A DNA stretch of 64,000 nucleotides from Trema orientale (taxonomy: Eukaryota > Streptophyta > Magnoliopsida > Rosales > Cannabaceae). Below are positions 22,797-35,645 of this stretch, in pieces. How positions within the stretch are numbered: the first letter of the stretch is position 1; each line of letters starts with the position of its first letter. The notes under the pieces are model-generated. The model ran no database searches and was not told the origin of the DNA. It saw only the letters and a program-made list of their open reading frames with translations. The position numbers and the translations under genes were made by a program. The stretch lies in assembly GCA_002914845.1 (NCBI GenBank), contig JXTC01000523.1, positions 144,582 through 208,581 on the forward strand, read 5' to 3'.

Positions 22797-24624
22797 TGTT
22801 AGAAATTGTTAGCCCAAGATTGACTACCCAAGAGAGGGGAGGGGGAGGGGGGGAGGGGAGAAGGAGGGTGAATTAGGTTTTAAAACTTTTACAGAAACTT
22901 TTCAATTATGTAAAACCATAGACCACTATTTTGAAACTTTTAAGCTAAATCAACATTAATAGCAATAATACCAAGTATATCAAGCACATTAAATATCAAA
23001 CACTCAAATAAATAGTTTGTAATAAAGTAAAGAGTGTAGGGATAGAGAAAGTACAAACTCGATTTTTATGAGGTTCGACAAACACGACGGTTTACCTACG
23101 TCCTTGGCTCTTGGCAACTTGCTTTGAGCTTCCACTATTCTGATCAAGATTGTGAGCTTGACCGATCCTTGTATAAACGGAGTGAATTCTTCTTAGGCAC
23201 ACTCTAGCCTTTACAATAGTCTTGACTCTGGCTCTATCATACCTAACCTTGGATTGTTTTGACTCCAGTGCCAATCCTCACCTATACCGGATTGTTTAGA
23301 CAATGGTATCAATCTCACCAACTCACGGGTTGTTTAGATTCCGGTGACAACCTTACCTACACTTGGGGTGTTTAGATTCCGGTGACAACCTCACTTACTC
23401 TCGGGTTGTTTAGACTCTGGTGACAATCTAACTTAAAATAGATTATTTTGATTCCGGTGGCAACCTCACCTATACACGGTTATTTATGACTCCGGTGCCA
23501 ACCACACCTCATACTCAATGATTTTTCAAGATAAGAGTGAACATACTTACAAACTCTCCTCATAAAATAATGAATACAATTTTAGCTTAGGAGATTTGAG
23601 AATAATGCACAATATATATTCTAAAATTAGCTCAATATGATTTGAAAGTTAATTCAATATAAGAATAGGCTTTTGTACTTAGAAAGTAGTAGGATAATAA
23701 TTTAGATTCATGCAAAGTCTTTTTCAAGTCTTAAAATAGCATCTATTTATAAACAAGCCGTTTCTAACCGTTAGACAGATAATCTATCATTTTCGGTCGA
23801 TCAAATCGAAAAATACTAGCCGTTGGAAGTGCGGTTATAATAGTCAGATTTAAAAAATTGTTAAAAAATAGCAAATAAAAAATAGATGAATCGGTAGACT
23901 GGTGGAATTTTTAGTAGACCGAAAACCCTACTTATATTGGCAGTTTCATCATTTGGCTATTTTTCAGATTTTGACAGCTTTTACTGTTTTTAAAAAACTG
24001 ACTTTTAAACTTGTTTTAAACACTTTAAAAATATTAGAAATCAATTTCAGAAGAATATTTTGGCTATTGAAAACTTGTTTTACTTTCACAAAGATATTTA
24101 ACAATAATTTAGAAAGTATTTATATCGAAACATGTTTTAGTTTATAAATAGAAAATCTCTTTTTAGCCTATATCAAATAGTGATGATTTCAAATATATTT
24201 GTAACTTATTTAAACTTAAGAAATCATATTTTGAAGAATATTTTACCTATTCAAAATCATTATTTTCTATTTTCAAATTTCTATAATAAAATAACCATTT
24301 TAAGCTTAAGATAGTTTGAAAACTCTTTTGAAAAGTATGAGCCAATGCAAAGAGAATTTGTGTGCATTGAACTAAATCAAATACAAGACTAAATATGAAT
24401 TATACCCTATATAAGCAAGGTCTTATATCTTGATTGTCCATCTTCAAGCTTGATTATAATAACTCCAATATACATCCATTTTCAAGCTTGATTCTTTGAT
24501 AAACTTGAGTTAGAACTTTTAAAGCCATTTCACTACATATTCAAGTTAAATCATTTGTACTAAATCAAATGTTTGTTATCTTCAAAATAAAAGTAAGTAA
24601 GATTGAAATCTCAATTTCTCAACC
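22797..24624. mobile_element. Solo LTR (fossil) inside Alfin-like exon 3
   Basis: A 1,828-bp insert starting TGTTAGAAATT and ending AATTTCTCAACC lies between matching TAACT duplications (22,792-22,796 and 24,625-24,629). Near-inverted ends plus a 5-bp duplication fit a solo LTR left by recombination. The family is not identified; the GAGGTTCGAC...CCTACGTCC stretch near 23,070-23,105 is of a kind common in plant LTRs. No coding part is present. It is a fossil. Confidence 0.72.
23251..23515. repeat. Seven-unit 38-bp repeat inside the solo LTR
   Basis: About seven diverged 38-bp units with the core GGTTGTTTAGATTCCGGTGA followed by CAACC(T)CACCTA. Each unit has inverted ends (GGTTGT ... ACAACC) and could fold into a short hairpin. 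Confidence 0.85.
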
Positions 24625-25028
24625 TAACTTTGACGATGTTGACAGGTTCCTTAATTTCCTACATACCTTTTAGTTCTCTACATTTTGTATACTTCATCTA
24701 ATTCTTCTATTTCATAATCTTGATTAATACATTAACAATGGTAAATATTGAGTTGGTCTAATCAAATTTGAGAGGTCTTCTTTTGTTTTCATCTTTTGCA
24801 TGAAGATCGTCATCGTCATATTTGTAATTTTGAGTTTTTGGGACTAGATAATAAATAAAAATGATAAGTTTAGGTGATAAATTTAACAATGATAATGATA
24901 ATAGACAAATATATTTGTCAAATAGACTTCTTTTCTGATAAAAACATATATAGTGGTCAAAGCTTGTAACTGCCATACTTGAATGTTTTATTATCCTTCT
25001 ATTAATATGTCACACATTTAATTTCTGG

Positions 25029-28000
25029 TGTTGAAAATAAACTTGTTTTAAGCCTATGAGAAGTGTTTTAGGCCTATCACCATGAGGTCCAATAAATTAG
25101 AATTAGCTCAAATGCAAAGCCCATAAAAGAAGAAGTCCGAGTCCAAACTGAAGGAGCCTTCCACCTAGAACCTTCTAGTGTTAGCTAGATAATAGTTTTA
25201 TACATGTGAATCACTTGATTACTTAGATTATTATTAGAAGAGTGTAGAAGAAAATATGTGTGGCTTAAGGATTTTTATAATTATTTATTTATGTGGTTCT
25301 CTTTGTTTTTTATGTAGTATAAATACCCCTCCCTATTTGAGCTTTAGGTATCAAGTAAGAAGCAAAGTTTCTAAGAGTGAAGAGAAGAGAGAAAGAAGCA
25401 TACCTTCTAATGAGTGAGTGAGTATGAAGAGTGAAATTGAGAGTTTTCTCTTGTAATAATATTTGAGTGACTAAAAAAGCTTGTTTTATTTCCAACAAAG
25501 TAGTATCAGAGTGAGGTTATGAGAGATCTCTTGAAATTTTAGGTCTCTTGAAATTCTAAATATACTCTGTGAATGTAGCTTTAACTGATCTTCCATATCA
25601 GAATAGATTCTTTGAGATTGAGAGTATTGCAAATTTATTTCCAATCTATCACTATTGCATATCAAATCGAAGAGCTCGATAAGACGAATATGCTGCCATA
25701 AAAATCTGCCCAATCGAAGTTTGAACGAGTCTATACGAATCACTGGAAGTTTACTACTAGAAACTGAGTCAATTCACCGAGTTGAACGAGTCAAAGCCGA
25801 GCCGAGCCGAGCCACCAAGCTTGTAGACTGAGCTATCAAAGCCATTTAATCCAGCCATTGATTGAGCCATCTAAGCCTTTGACTAAGGCGTTGACCAAAA
25901 TGAAGGTCAGCAACTTTGATAATTAGACTATCAAAATAAAGGTCCTCCTTGGAGCACATGATGTTTGGGAGGTAGTGAAAAAAGAGTTACGAAGAGCCAA
26001 GAGATGAAGCGATACTATCATAAATAAAAAAGATAATTTAAAAGATTCAAGAAAGAGAGACAAAAAAGCTCTCTTCCTCATCTATCAAGCCTTAGATAAT
26101 GATGGGTTTGAGAAAATCTCAAGTGCAATCTCTGTGAAGGAAGCATGAGAGAAATTGCAAGTCTCTTATAAGGGAGAAGATAAAGTTAAAAAGGTCCGCC
26201 TTCAAACACTAAGAAGAGAGTTTGATTCGCTACACATGATGGAGACTGAGTCGGTTTCTGACTATTTTTCTAGAGTTTTAGCCATTTCTAATCAAATAAA
26301 AAGAAATGGTGAGAAATTAAAAAATGTTGCGATCATGAAAAAGATTTTTTGATCGTTAGATCCAAAGTTTGAGAGTATTGTTTCTATTATTGAAAAAATC
26401 AAAGATTTGGGAGCTATGACGATAGAACAACTCTTAGATTCCTTGCAAGCTCACGAGGAAAAGAAAAAGAAGAAGCCAAATTTTGAGGAGCAGCTTCTCA
26501 TGACGTAGGTCATAGATAAAGAAGATAGCCAATGTAGCAATAGAAGTCAACATGGTCATGGTAGGGGACAGCCGAGGACAAGGACATGGTGCAAGTCATG
26601 GTCGTGGACGAGGCTGAAATTCCAACAACCACCACAATTATCATATCATGCAATTTTGAAAGAGGAGAAAGCTCTACAAGAGGTTGTGGTAGAGGTCGAA
26701 TGAGCTCGAGGCATGAGAAGTCTCAAATTGAATATTACAAGTGTCACAAATTTGGCTATTATGCTAGAGAATGTAGAGCACCTAAAAGCAGAATTGAAGA
26801 AAAAGTCAATTACATTGAAGAGAAGAGAGAAGAGAATGGCACCGTGCTACTAACATATAACGACAACAATGAAGGTCAAGATAGTATATAGTATCTTGAC
26901 ACCGGTGCTAACAATCATATGTGTGGGCATCGATTAATATTTGTGAAACTTGATAAATCAAGCAATGGGAATATTTTTTTCAGTGATGATTCAAAAATAG
27001 CGGTAAAAGAAAGAGAAAAAAATTCTTATCTGCTTGAAAAATGGGAGACATCAATTCATTTCAAATGTTTATTATGTACCTACTATGAAAATAAATATTC
27101 TGAGTTTGGGACAACTCTTAGAGAAATGCTATGATATTCACTTGAAAGATTATAGTCTCTATATAAGAGATAACAACTTGAACTTGATTGCCAAAGTGCC
27201 CATGGCAAGAAATAGAATGTTCTTGTTGAACATTCAAAATGATGTAACCAAATATCTCAAAGCATGTTATAAGGATTCATCATGGCTATGGCCTTTGAGA
27301 TTCGAGCATCTAACTTTGGAGGACTAGAGTTACTACCCAAGAAAGAGATGGTGAAAGGCTTGCCAAGCATCAATCATCCTAATCAACCTTGTGAAGGATG
27401 CTTACTTAGGAAGTAATTCAAGAAAAGCTTTCCAAAGAAGTTGAATTCAAGAGCCCAAAAGCCGCTAAAGCTCGTGTATACAAATGTGTGCGGTCCCATC
27501 AAACCAAATTCTTTTGGTAAAAATAATTACTTTAACTTTTCATTAATAATTTCTCAAGAAAGACTTGGGTTTATTTTTTGAAGCAAAAATCAGAAGTCTT
27601 TGAAGCTTTCAAGAAGTTCAAGGCTATGGTAGAAAAAGAAAGCGGTCTTCAGATCAAAGCCATGAGATCTGATAGAGGAAGAGAATTCACTTTTAAAGAG
27701 TTCCAAGAATTCTGTGAAGCAAATGGAATTCGACAGCCCTTAACTATTCTGAGATTCCCCCAACAGAATGGCATGGTAGAAAGAAAGAACCGGACCATCC
27801 TCAATATGGCTTGAAGCATACTGAAAAGTAAGAGATTACCCAAGGAGTTCTTGGTAGAAGCTGTTGTATGTGCGGATTTCTTGTCTAATCGATCTCCAAT
27901 AAGAAGTGTATGGGGAAAGACACCATAAGAAACATAGAGTAGACGAAAGCCTGGGATATCCTATTTAAGAGTCTTTGGAAACATAGCTATGTACTTGTGC

Positions 28001-29880
28001 TAGACGAACATAGAACCAAGCTTGATGATAGAAGCAAGAAGTTCATTTTCATTGGCTACAACACTAACTCCAAAGGCTATAAGTTGTACAATCCCAACAA
28101 TAGAAAAGTAATCATCAGTCGAGATATAATATTCGATGAAGAAGGTGAATGAGACTTTGGTTCTCAAACAAATGATTACAATTTCTTTCTACAATTTGAA
28201 GATGAAGAAACACTAGTAGAGTAAGTAAGAGAAGTCTATTAAGAGGTTAGTACTTCACCTACTTCACCAATATCATTCATTCAAGAAGATTCACCGCCAT
28301 CTTTCTTAATTAAGAGGCATGAAGAACATACAAGAAGTCTTAAAGATCTATACAAAATGATCGATAGACTCAAAAACCTCACTCTATTTTGCTTCTTTGC
28401 AGACTGTGAACTGGTGAATTTCCAAGAGGCTATACAAGGTGAGAAGTGGAGGAATGCGATGGATGAAGAAGTCAAAGCAATAGAGAAGAATGACACTTGG
28501 GAACTATCCACTCTTTCCAAAGGTCATAAAGCTATCAATGTAAAATGGGTGTATAAGGTGAAGAAAAATACAAATAGAGAGGTAAAAAGATACAAAGCAA
28601 GGCTTATAGCAAGAGACTATAGTCAAAGAGCTAGAATTGACTGCGAGGAGGTATTTGCTCCTGTAACATGGTTGAAAACTATAAGATTAATCATTTCTCT
28701 TACTGCTCAGACAAACAGAAGATCCATTAGATGGATGTGAAGTCTGCATTTCTAAATAGAGTTCTTGAAGAAGAAGTCTCCATCGAACAACCATTGGGTT
28801 ATGAGGTAAAAGGGCACGAAGACAAAGTATTAAAGTTGAAGAAGGCTTTGTATGGGCTAAAGCAAGTACCAAGAGTGTGGAATAGCTGAATTGACAAATG
28901 TTTCCAAGAGAATGGCTTCACTAAGTGCCGTTACAAACATGCTCTCTATGTTAAAACTAAAGATGGATACATTCTAGTTGTATGCTTGTACGTAGATAAT
29001 TTGATATTCACTGAAAATAATCCAAAGATGTTCGACGAATTCAAAAGAGTGATGACACATGAGTTTGAAATGATAGACATCAGACTTATGGCGTACTACC
29101 TCGGTATAGAAGTTAAGCAAAAGAAAGAAGGTATCTTCATCTCTCAAGAAAGTTATACAAAGGAGATCCTGAAGAAGTTCACTATGGATGATTGTAAGTC
29201 GATATGCACACCGGTAGAATATGGAATAAAATTATTCAAAGATGATGAAGCAGAAAAGGTGGATCCAATACTCTTCAAGAGCCTTGTTGAATGCCTGCAG
29301 AATTTGATATATACAAGGCCTGACATTCTCTATGCAATGGGACTAGTAAGTCGTTACATGAAAATTTCAACAACCACTCACTTTAAGGATGTAAAGAAAA
29401 TTCTCTGTTATCTAAAAGGTAAAATCAATTTTGGCTTGTTCTATTCGGTTTCTAATGATCATAAACTCGTTAGATACAGTGATAGTGACTGGGTTAAAGA
29501 TATCGATGATCGAAAAAGCGCAACTGGTTTTGTATTTTTCACGGGAGAAGCCGCCTTCAATTGAGTATCTAAGAAATAACCGATTGTCACCCTCTCAACA
29601 TATGAAGCTGAGTACGTATCTGCTACATCATGTGTTAGTCATATAATTTGTTAAAAGAGTTAAAAATGCCTCAAAAGAAGCTAACAGAGATTTGCATCAA
29701 CAACAAGTCAGCAATGGCTTTAATTAAAAATCTAATCTTTCATGACCGAAGTAAGCATATCGACATTCGCTATCATTACATAAGAGACTGCATTGCAAAC
29801 AAAGAAGAAGACTCTTGGAGGTTTTGAACGAAGAAGAAGAAAGACCTCTTGACAAATTTAAGGGAGCTGAGGGGCACTGT
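25029..29880 (+). mobile_element. Ty1/copia retrotransposon fossil 1
   Basis: The 5' LTR is at 25,029-25,497 (TGTTGAAAATAAAC ... TTTATTTCCAACA) and is followed by a primer-binding site of the initiator-Met type (TAGTATCAGAG). Internal parts in copia order: gag with a CCHC-type knuckle (about 26,730-26,790), integrase core (about 27,560-27,830), reverse transcriptase (about 28,400-29,030) and RNase H (about 29,450-29,800). The element is broken, with many breaks. No matching second LTR was recognised, so its right border (up to about 30,130) is uncertain. It is old by the extent of decay, and lies inside Alfin-like copy 2. Confidence 0.85.
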
Positions 29881-30225
29881 TGCTAGTGGGATACGTGGTA
29901 GTCTCTGGTTTGATTGAATATCTTTTAAAAGTTTTAGTTAAGCTACAGTTTTGAAAAGATTCTTTCTCTTAGTTCCCTCCTTTTATAAAAATATTTATAT
30001 TTTTACCCCAAATGCACCTAGTTTTGATTAAGTCTAAATTCAACTCAAATATTTTATTTAAATAACCCGAAAATTTGAATTTACTAAATTGCCATTGGCC
30101 CAAAAATTACACTTTTACTCTTTTAAATATTCGGATTTTATAGTATTACTAAAGATAGTGCTGAGCAAATCGACAAGTACATGTGCCCTTTATGCAAAAA
30201 AGGCAAGAAAGCACTGCCTAGCTAA

Positions 30226-30360
30226 TTGAAATCACAATATTGTTATGTTAGTCTCAGTACTGCTGCTTTCACTAATGTTATGTTGGATTTAGCTAACCAC
30301 GTTACTATGTAGCTATACTCGATCCATATTGGTCCGACATTTGTAATGTGTACTTTTTTG
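30226..30360. other. 3' flank of Alfin-like copy 2
   Basis: This resembles the 3'UTR of copies 3 and 4 (a GTTATGTTAGTCTCAGTRCT-like stretch, then GATCCATATTGGTC and GGCATTTGTA-like sequence). That shared sequence supports the copy 2 boundary. Confidence 0.5.
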
Positions 30361-31065
30361 ATAAAGAAGTCAATGCGGTAAGGTGGGATTGATTTTGTGT
30401 TTACCATCCCCATCCCCATTATTATTTTATTATATCATCCCCGCATCATTCACTATTTAATTTGGTGCAGATCAATTTCGGGGAATCCCCATCGGAGATC
30501 GGTTTTTCTATTGGTATATCGAGGTCCCCGTTTGGAATCGTCATCTTGAATAAATTAAACAATCCTATATTAGTCCAAATTTTTTAAAAGTCTAAATACA
30601 TGAAAAAAAAAAAAATCAAAATTAAAGTTAACTTCATTGAAAATTCCAATTTTAGACCTAAATAACTAAAAAACACATTCAAATAAAACTTTAACATGTT
30701 AGAATTATCAGATGTAAAATATTTAATACTAAAATTATATAGCATATTATTTATTCATAAAGCTAACACAATCTCAAATAACTTAAACAATATTAGTATA
30801 TGACTATATATTATTAGATTCTTTTTTTTAAAAAAAAAAATTTACTTGAATCACTATTTTATAATAAAATAGAAATTAACTTATATATAATCGGGGCATG
30901 GTCGGCGTAGGGTACTTAATCCCAAGCCTGCCCTGCTTCGTTAAATATTAAATAGGAAATCTCCGCTCCATGTCTCGCACCATTTATAACAGTGAAAATC
31001 TGCCCCATTCGGGTTGGTGCACCGCAGTGCACCATCCCATTCAGTGAAAGTGACATCCCTATTCT
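30360..31065. mobile_element. Possible hAT-like non-autonomous element
   Basis: The segment begins AAGTCAATGCGG and, read from the other end, ATAGGGATGTCACTTTCACT, the YAGGGRTGTCA style of plant hAT ends. It carries CCCCATCCCC, CGGGGAATCCCC and TCGGGGCATGG blocks typical of such repeats. Ends are diverged and no 8-bp duplication was confirmed. Confidence 0.4.
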
Positions 31066-31130
31066 TGAGAACTAGTTTTTTTTACTTTTCATAGTGAGTA
31101 GGCTCAGAATATGTGTTGAATATATATATT

Positions 31131-31375
31131 GGTTCCCAATTTAATATGTATTTTTTTTTACCTATTAATGAATTTTTTTTAACTGTTTGATCATTGATCT
31201 AACGGCTATCATAATTTGAATAGTTGAAAAAAATAATAAAAATAAATACCTATATTATTTAATGATTTTCTCTCTCCATCTTTTATATTAAAAGAAGTGC
31301 ATAATAAATTTTTATTAAATAAAATAATATATATAAATAGGTATTAAAAAAAAAACCAACCAAATTAGTGCCCAT
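31131..31375. mobile_element. MITE-like repeat, family copy 2 (about 245 bp)
   Basis: Starts GGTTCCCAAT after an AT run and ends ACCAAATTAGTGCCC before AT, with the same length and inverted-related ends as the element at 17,390-17,635. The internal block matches that copy in reverse complement. Confidence 0.5.
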
Positions 31376-32195
31376 ATATATAATTCTAAACTGGGAAAAA
31401 TAGATTTTTTTTACCGTTAACGGATGATAGCTTTTAGTTTATTAAATGCAGAAGGCACTGATACTCGTTCCATTTTAGCCTTAAGATTCTCCAATGTATA
31501 TTGAGAGCAGTGGTTATCTTGTTTGTTATTGGATCAAATATCTTCTGTTCTTTTTCGAGAGTGAGGGAAGAAGGAGGTTCTCGGTCAAATTAACGTTGTT
31601 GATCATTTTGTATACGTTGAGTTTTTTTTTTTCCCCCCATATATATACTGGTATTGATACAATAATTAATAGTAGTATATATATATGGCATTTTTTGTGC
31701 AAATGCCCTAAATGAAATGCCACAGAGTCACCCTTTTTTTTCACTTGAAAAACACACCAATTCTCATAAAGACTGAAGTTGAACGTTGTTCAAATGGAAA
31801 AACTTTTAAATTAAATGAAAATATCTAATGGTTAAAAATAAATTATACTCCAAAAAAAAAAAAAAACACTAAAAGACAGGGTGATTATGCAATTCATTTT
31901 TTCAAAAAAAAAAAAAAAATGTAGGGCGTACATTTAGTTGAAGGGCCACAATGTAATTTTAGGATAAATTACTTACAGGGTATGAATAAAAGTTCTTCAT
32001 TTCAAATTTTAGTTGCTTCCTTCTCTTGTGCCCTCGTATATTATAGACGTCCCAATCCATTGTTCTCCCATACTGAACCTCAGGGTTTCGTTATATATTG
32101 TCAGTACCTCCGTGGCGGCTACAATATATAATACTATATATCCTTTCTTGAAAAGAATTCTATAATTTGAAAACGAGCTTTGCAACTGTACGGAC
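31376..32195 (+). promoter_or_regulatory. Spacer and promoter region of Alfin-like copy 3
   Basis: The last ~200 bases share a recognisable upstream block with copies 4 and 6 (TTTCAAATTTTAGTTGC, CTTCTCTTGT, TATTATA(G/A)AC before 32,050), so promoter sequence was duplicated with the gene. The rest is AT-rich with A-runs (31,852-31,866 and 31,905-31,919). Confidence 0.45.
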
Positions 32196-34517
32196 ATGGA
32201 AGGAGGAGGACGAGTGTTCTCGGACGCGCTTGACATCTTCATTGATTTCAGGGCCCGTAAAGCCGGCATTATCAAAGCTCTCACCACTGGTCTTTCCTCG
32301 TCATACTCCCTTTCTTTGTCGTATCTTTCTTTCTCCTTTATTTATTCTCTTGAGTTCTTACTTTAATTTCTTTTTTCTTTTTCTTTCTTTTATTTGAAAT
32401 TTTCTTTGTGTTTCTGAAGATGTCGAAGAATTTTATCAACAATAAGATCCGGGTTAGTCTTCATTTTTCTTTCACTATGTCTATGCTCATGTGTCTTTAG
32501 GAAGTATTCTTCTGGTTCTAGTGCATATGTTCTTTGAGCATATATAGTCCAAAACTCGCTTCACATATTTTGAATGCAATCTAAAGAAAGTTATATTTTA
32601 AAATTGTTTGGTGCTTACGAACGTAAACTTGTCCAATTTGGACTTTGAATGCAAATCTTTATATTGTCCAATAATGGCAGTTGAACCCTGTACTATAATT
32701 TAATTTGTTTTGGAGTGAGCTTTATGTGACGTAACATGCATACTTATTTCAGTTATTAGTACTTACTTATGTCTAATGTTATGTCTCAGAGAGGGATAAT
32801 CTTTGCCTCTTTGGTTTACCGACCAAAGAATGGGAAGTTGGTCCACCTTATGATCATGAAGCTCTTGTGGAACTCCCACAACCCGTGTCAGGCATTAACA
32901 TATCAAGAGATCGGATGTTAAAAAGGGACTGGTTGCGTCTAGTTGCCCGGCACAGTGATTCATGGTTACTTGCTTTAGCTTTCTTTCAAGGAAGGAATTT
33001 TAACCAATCTGAGAGGTATATGTTCCTTCTCATACCCTGTTCCATGTTATGCTCTGATCAATTTTTGGTGTCTAAGGTTGCTAGATAGGATCATAACATT
33101 GTCGGTCAATCGATTCGGAAAATGCGCAGTTGACTTAATCTTCTATTATTTTTTACCACAATGTGAAGAGGCTTACTCAAATTTGGGGGATTTTCTTGTT
33201 TTCCATCTTAAGCCCTTTCACATGAAGATGTCGGTGGACTAGGTAACAGAGGAAAAATGATGCAGGGTTTGTTTAGTTTTATTTTAATCCACAAGTTAAA
33301 AGTGCATTCGGGAGAATCTGGTCAGCCTTGATAGTGGAAAAGAAGTGAACTCTTATATCTGAACAGATATACTTATCTAGTGAGAAAATTCATTGTTGTC
33401 AAACTTGGTTTTTTTTCCTTATCTTTTATCAATCCGTTTTAGGACTTCTCCCTTTTTCCCTTCTGTTTTTGTGATTTTTTTATTGATCACTGTATTTGTT
33501 TCTTGTTATAAAAGTAAGAATAGTAATATTGAATATAGACGAATAATCAAGTTATTCCCCTTCCCCAACTTGTAATTTACATACATAACTTCAATGTTTT
33601 ATTATCAAAGTTTCTATTAGGTGTAACTCATCATTTTCTGATGCAGGCAACGCCTCTTCATTTTGATAAATGCTCTGCCAACTGTTCATGAGCTTGTGAA
33701 AAGAGCAACAGAGAAACAGCCGATGGAGAGGCAGACAGTTTCAAATGACAGTACCGACAAATCCAAGTCAAGCTCTAAAGAGGTACAAATATTTTCATTT
33801 ACAAGTCTCTCTCTCTCTCTCTCTCTCTTCTTCTTCTTCTCTCTTTTTTTTTTTTTTTAAAAAAAAAAAAACGATTTGAGCAGCAGATGGTATGCATGTA
33901 CAATTTAGAATGTTGATGCGTGGACTAGTTTAATTTTGGCCTTTGATCAATATTGGAAATTAGATTTTCAAATCCTGTAATCACATGATCCAAAGTCCAG
34001 TATATATAAGCAAATTAATCAAATCGTGCATTCTGTAGGAGGACTGGTTAAAAAACTTGCTTAATTTAAAGTTTAGAAATCCTGATCTCGTGCAGTTGCC
34101 TCCAATTCGGGCAGTGCACGCATACCTTTAATGCTTATAGGTTATAGTTAGTTTTATGCACTTTTTGTCATACTTGATCTAATGTTAGACGTTATATATT
34201 TACTTGTTATGTACGACCTTACACTTATATGTCTCTGATTGTTAATGATCCAGTTATTGGAACAGCAAGGGTCTGAGTCAGGGAAACATAGTGAAGGGAA
34301 GCCTAAGGGTGAAGACGAAGAATTAGACTATTATGAGTACGGAGAGACCTTATGTGCTGCATGTAGGGAAAAGTTTGCTTTAGATGAGTTCTGGATTTGT
34401 TGCGACACATGCGATACGCGGTTTCATGGGAAGTGTGTGAATATCACTCCAGCCAAAGCTGAGCACATCAAGCAGTACATGTGCCCTGTATGCAAACGCA
34501 AGGGAGCACGGCATTGA
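32196..34517 (+). pseudogene. Alfin-like copy 3, near-intact with one stop codon
   Basis: All five exons and all GT-AG sites are kept: 32,196-32,289, 32,420-32,452, 32,790-33,015, 33,647-33,782 and 34,254-34,517, total 753 nt (250 codons). The only break seen is TAA at 32,443-32,445 (codon 40), where relatives have a Cys codon (YRQCDP). Downstream the Alfin domain ([28 protein letters not shown]) and a complete C4HC3 finger (CAAC, CDTC, HGKC, CPVC) are open. It is either a young pseudogene, a null allele or a base-call error. Re-initiation downstream would lose the N-terminal part of the Alfin domain, and the PHD exon could still be read. Copy 1 is the nearest intact relative in the window. 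Confidence 0.85.
33808..33870. repeat. CT/CTT microsatellite plus T and A runs in intron 4 of copy 3
   Basis: (CT)n from 33,808, then CTTCTTCTT, a T run and an A run. Simple sequence only. Confidence 0.85.
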
Positions 34518-35500
34518 CATCACAAACCGGCAGGCGTGTTAGTCTCACAGCTTTTGCTAAAGTTGTGTTAGATTCAGGTAACTGTGTAGTTGTACTTCAT
34601 AATGGCCCGGCATTTGTACTTGGTACTTTCTCGATAAGTTTTACCTATCTTTCGTAGTGAGTAGGCTCTAAATATGTGTTAAATATGTGATTCTAAACTG
34701 GGATATATATATATATATACATACATACATGTAACGAATGATAGCTTTTGGTCTATTAAATATTGCAGAAGGCAATGATACTCGTTCTATTTTAGCCTTA
34801 ATTTTTACTATAATGTATGTTGAGATCAACGGTTTCTATTTGTAAGTGGATCATGGCCTAAACCATAAAGGGAAAAGAGTGAAAAAAAGAATGAAGGGAA
34901 TCATAAACAATGAGTGAGAAAAGCTAGAATTCCCTTTCCTTTCCTCGTTCTATTTCCATATTCTAACCGGTATGTAAATACTTTCCCTTTTTCCATTCCT
35001 CTATAATCTATTATGGATTGGTAAACATATTCCAATATCTTATGTTCCATTTCGAGAGTCAAGGAGGGTTCTCAGTCAAATTAACGTTGTTGACCATTTT
35101 GTAGAATTTTTTTTTTTTTTGTATATTAGTATTGGTCCCTAAACTAAAAAAAGAAATTTCAAAAATTTCGTTAGTTCTAAAAATTTAAGGACAAATAAAT
35201 GTTTCAAATTTGAAGAACCAAAAAGATTCGATAGTGTAAAAACTAACAAGTTAACCCGTCCATATATTTATGTACATAATTCCTACTTTGAAAATTTATG
35301 AATGACAATAAGGTAAATCTCTAACATGCCTCAACTTACAATTAGCTAATATTTCAATTTTATCATTTTTCACCAGTTTCTCCAATTTAGCTGACACGCG
35401 AGGGATAGAAAAGAGGTTTATTGCAAGGTTAATTTTGTGAATAATGAACAAATTTGAAGCAGTTGTATCATGTTATTAAAAAAAGTAATGATAGAGGCAT
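34518..35500. other. 3' flank of Alfin-like copy 3 and spacer
   Basis: The 3'UTR begins with a block shared with copy 1 (AATGGCCCGGCATTTGTACT near 34,600; copy 1 has TTGGCCCGGCATTTGTACT near 21,194). An AT repeat with CATA units lies at 34,704-34,731. No other feature. Confidence 0.45.
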
Positions 35501-35504
35501 TCGA

Positions 35505-35645
35505 ACTTTATACATAAAAGTCACACACAATGATGTGACATATATTTTTACCAATCATGTATGTGATGTGATCTCATTTTAAAAAAATATGAGTGTGTGA
35601 AAGCATATACCACATCACTATGTGTGATTTTTGTGTGTAAATTAT
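35505..35645. mobile_element. Hairpin MITE (about 140 bp)
   Basis: The left half reads TTTATACATAAAAGTCACAC then ACAATGATGTGACATATA. The right half reversed reads TTTACACACAAAAATCACAC then ATAGTGATGTGGTATATG. The two arms are about 38 bp and would form a near-perfect hairpin. Outer borders are not fixed. Confidence 0.7.

Larger units (their letters stand above)
22575..30225 (+). pseudogene. Alfin-like copy 2, disrupted by retrotransposons
   Basis: Remnants of one AL gene. Exon 3 runs from about 22,577, is cut at 22,796 by a solo LTR and resumes at 24,625-24,644; it still reads VSPPVDVPLELP and GINLSRDG but holds at least two stop codons in the family frame. The intron after exon 3 (24,645-25,020) matches that of copy 4. 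A copia fossil sits at the exon 4 acceptor (25,029 onward). The end of the PHD exon survives at about 30,146-30,225 (SAEQIDKYMCPLCKKG). Exons 1, 2, most of 4 and the first half of the finger are absent. It cannot make a product. Intron similarity to copy 4 (near 37,440) suggests these two are sister duplicates. Confidence 0.88.

Noticed and set aside
29900-29920. TCTGG near 29,912 as the right target duplication of copia fossil 1
   Set aside because: A five-base match alone is expected by chance, and the sequence beyond does not resume the Alfin-like exon 4.
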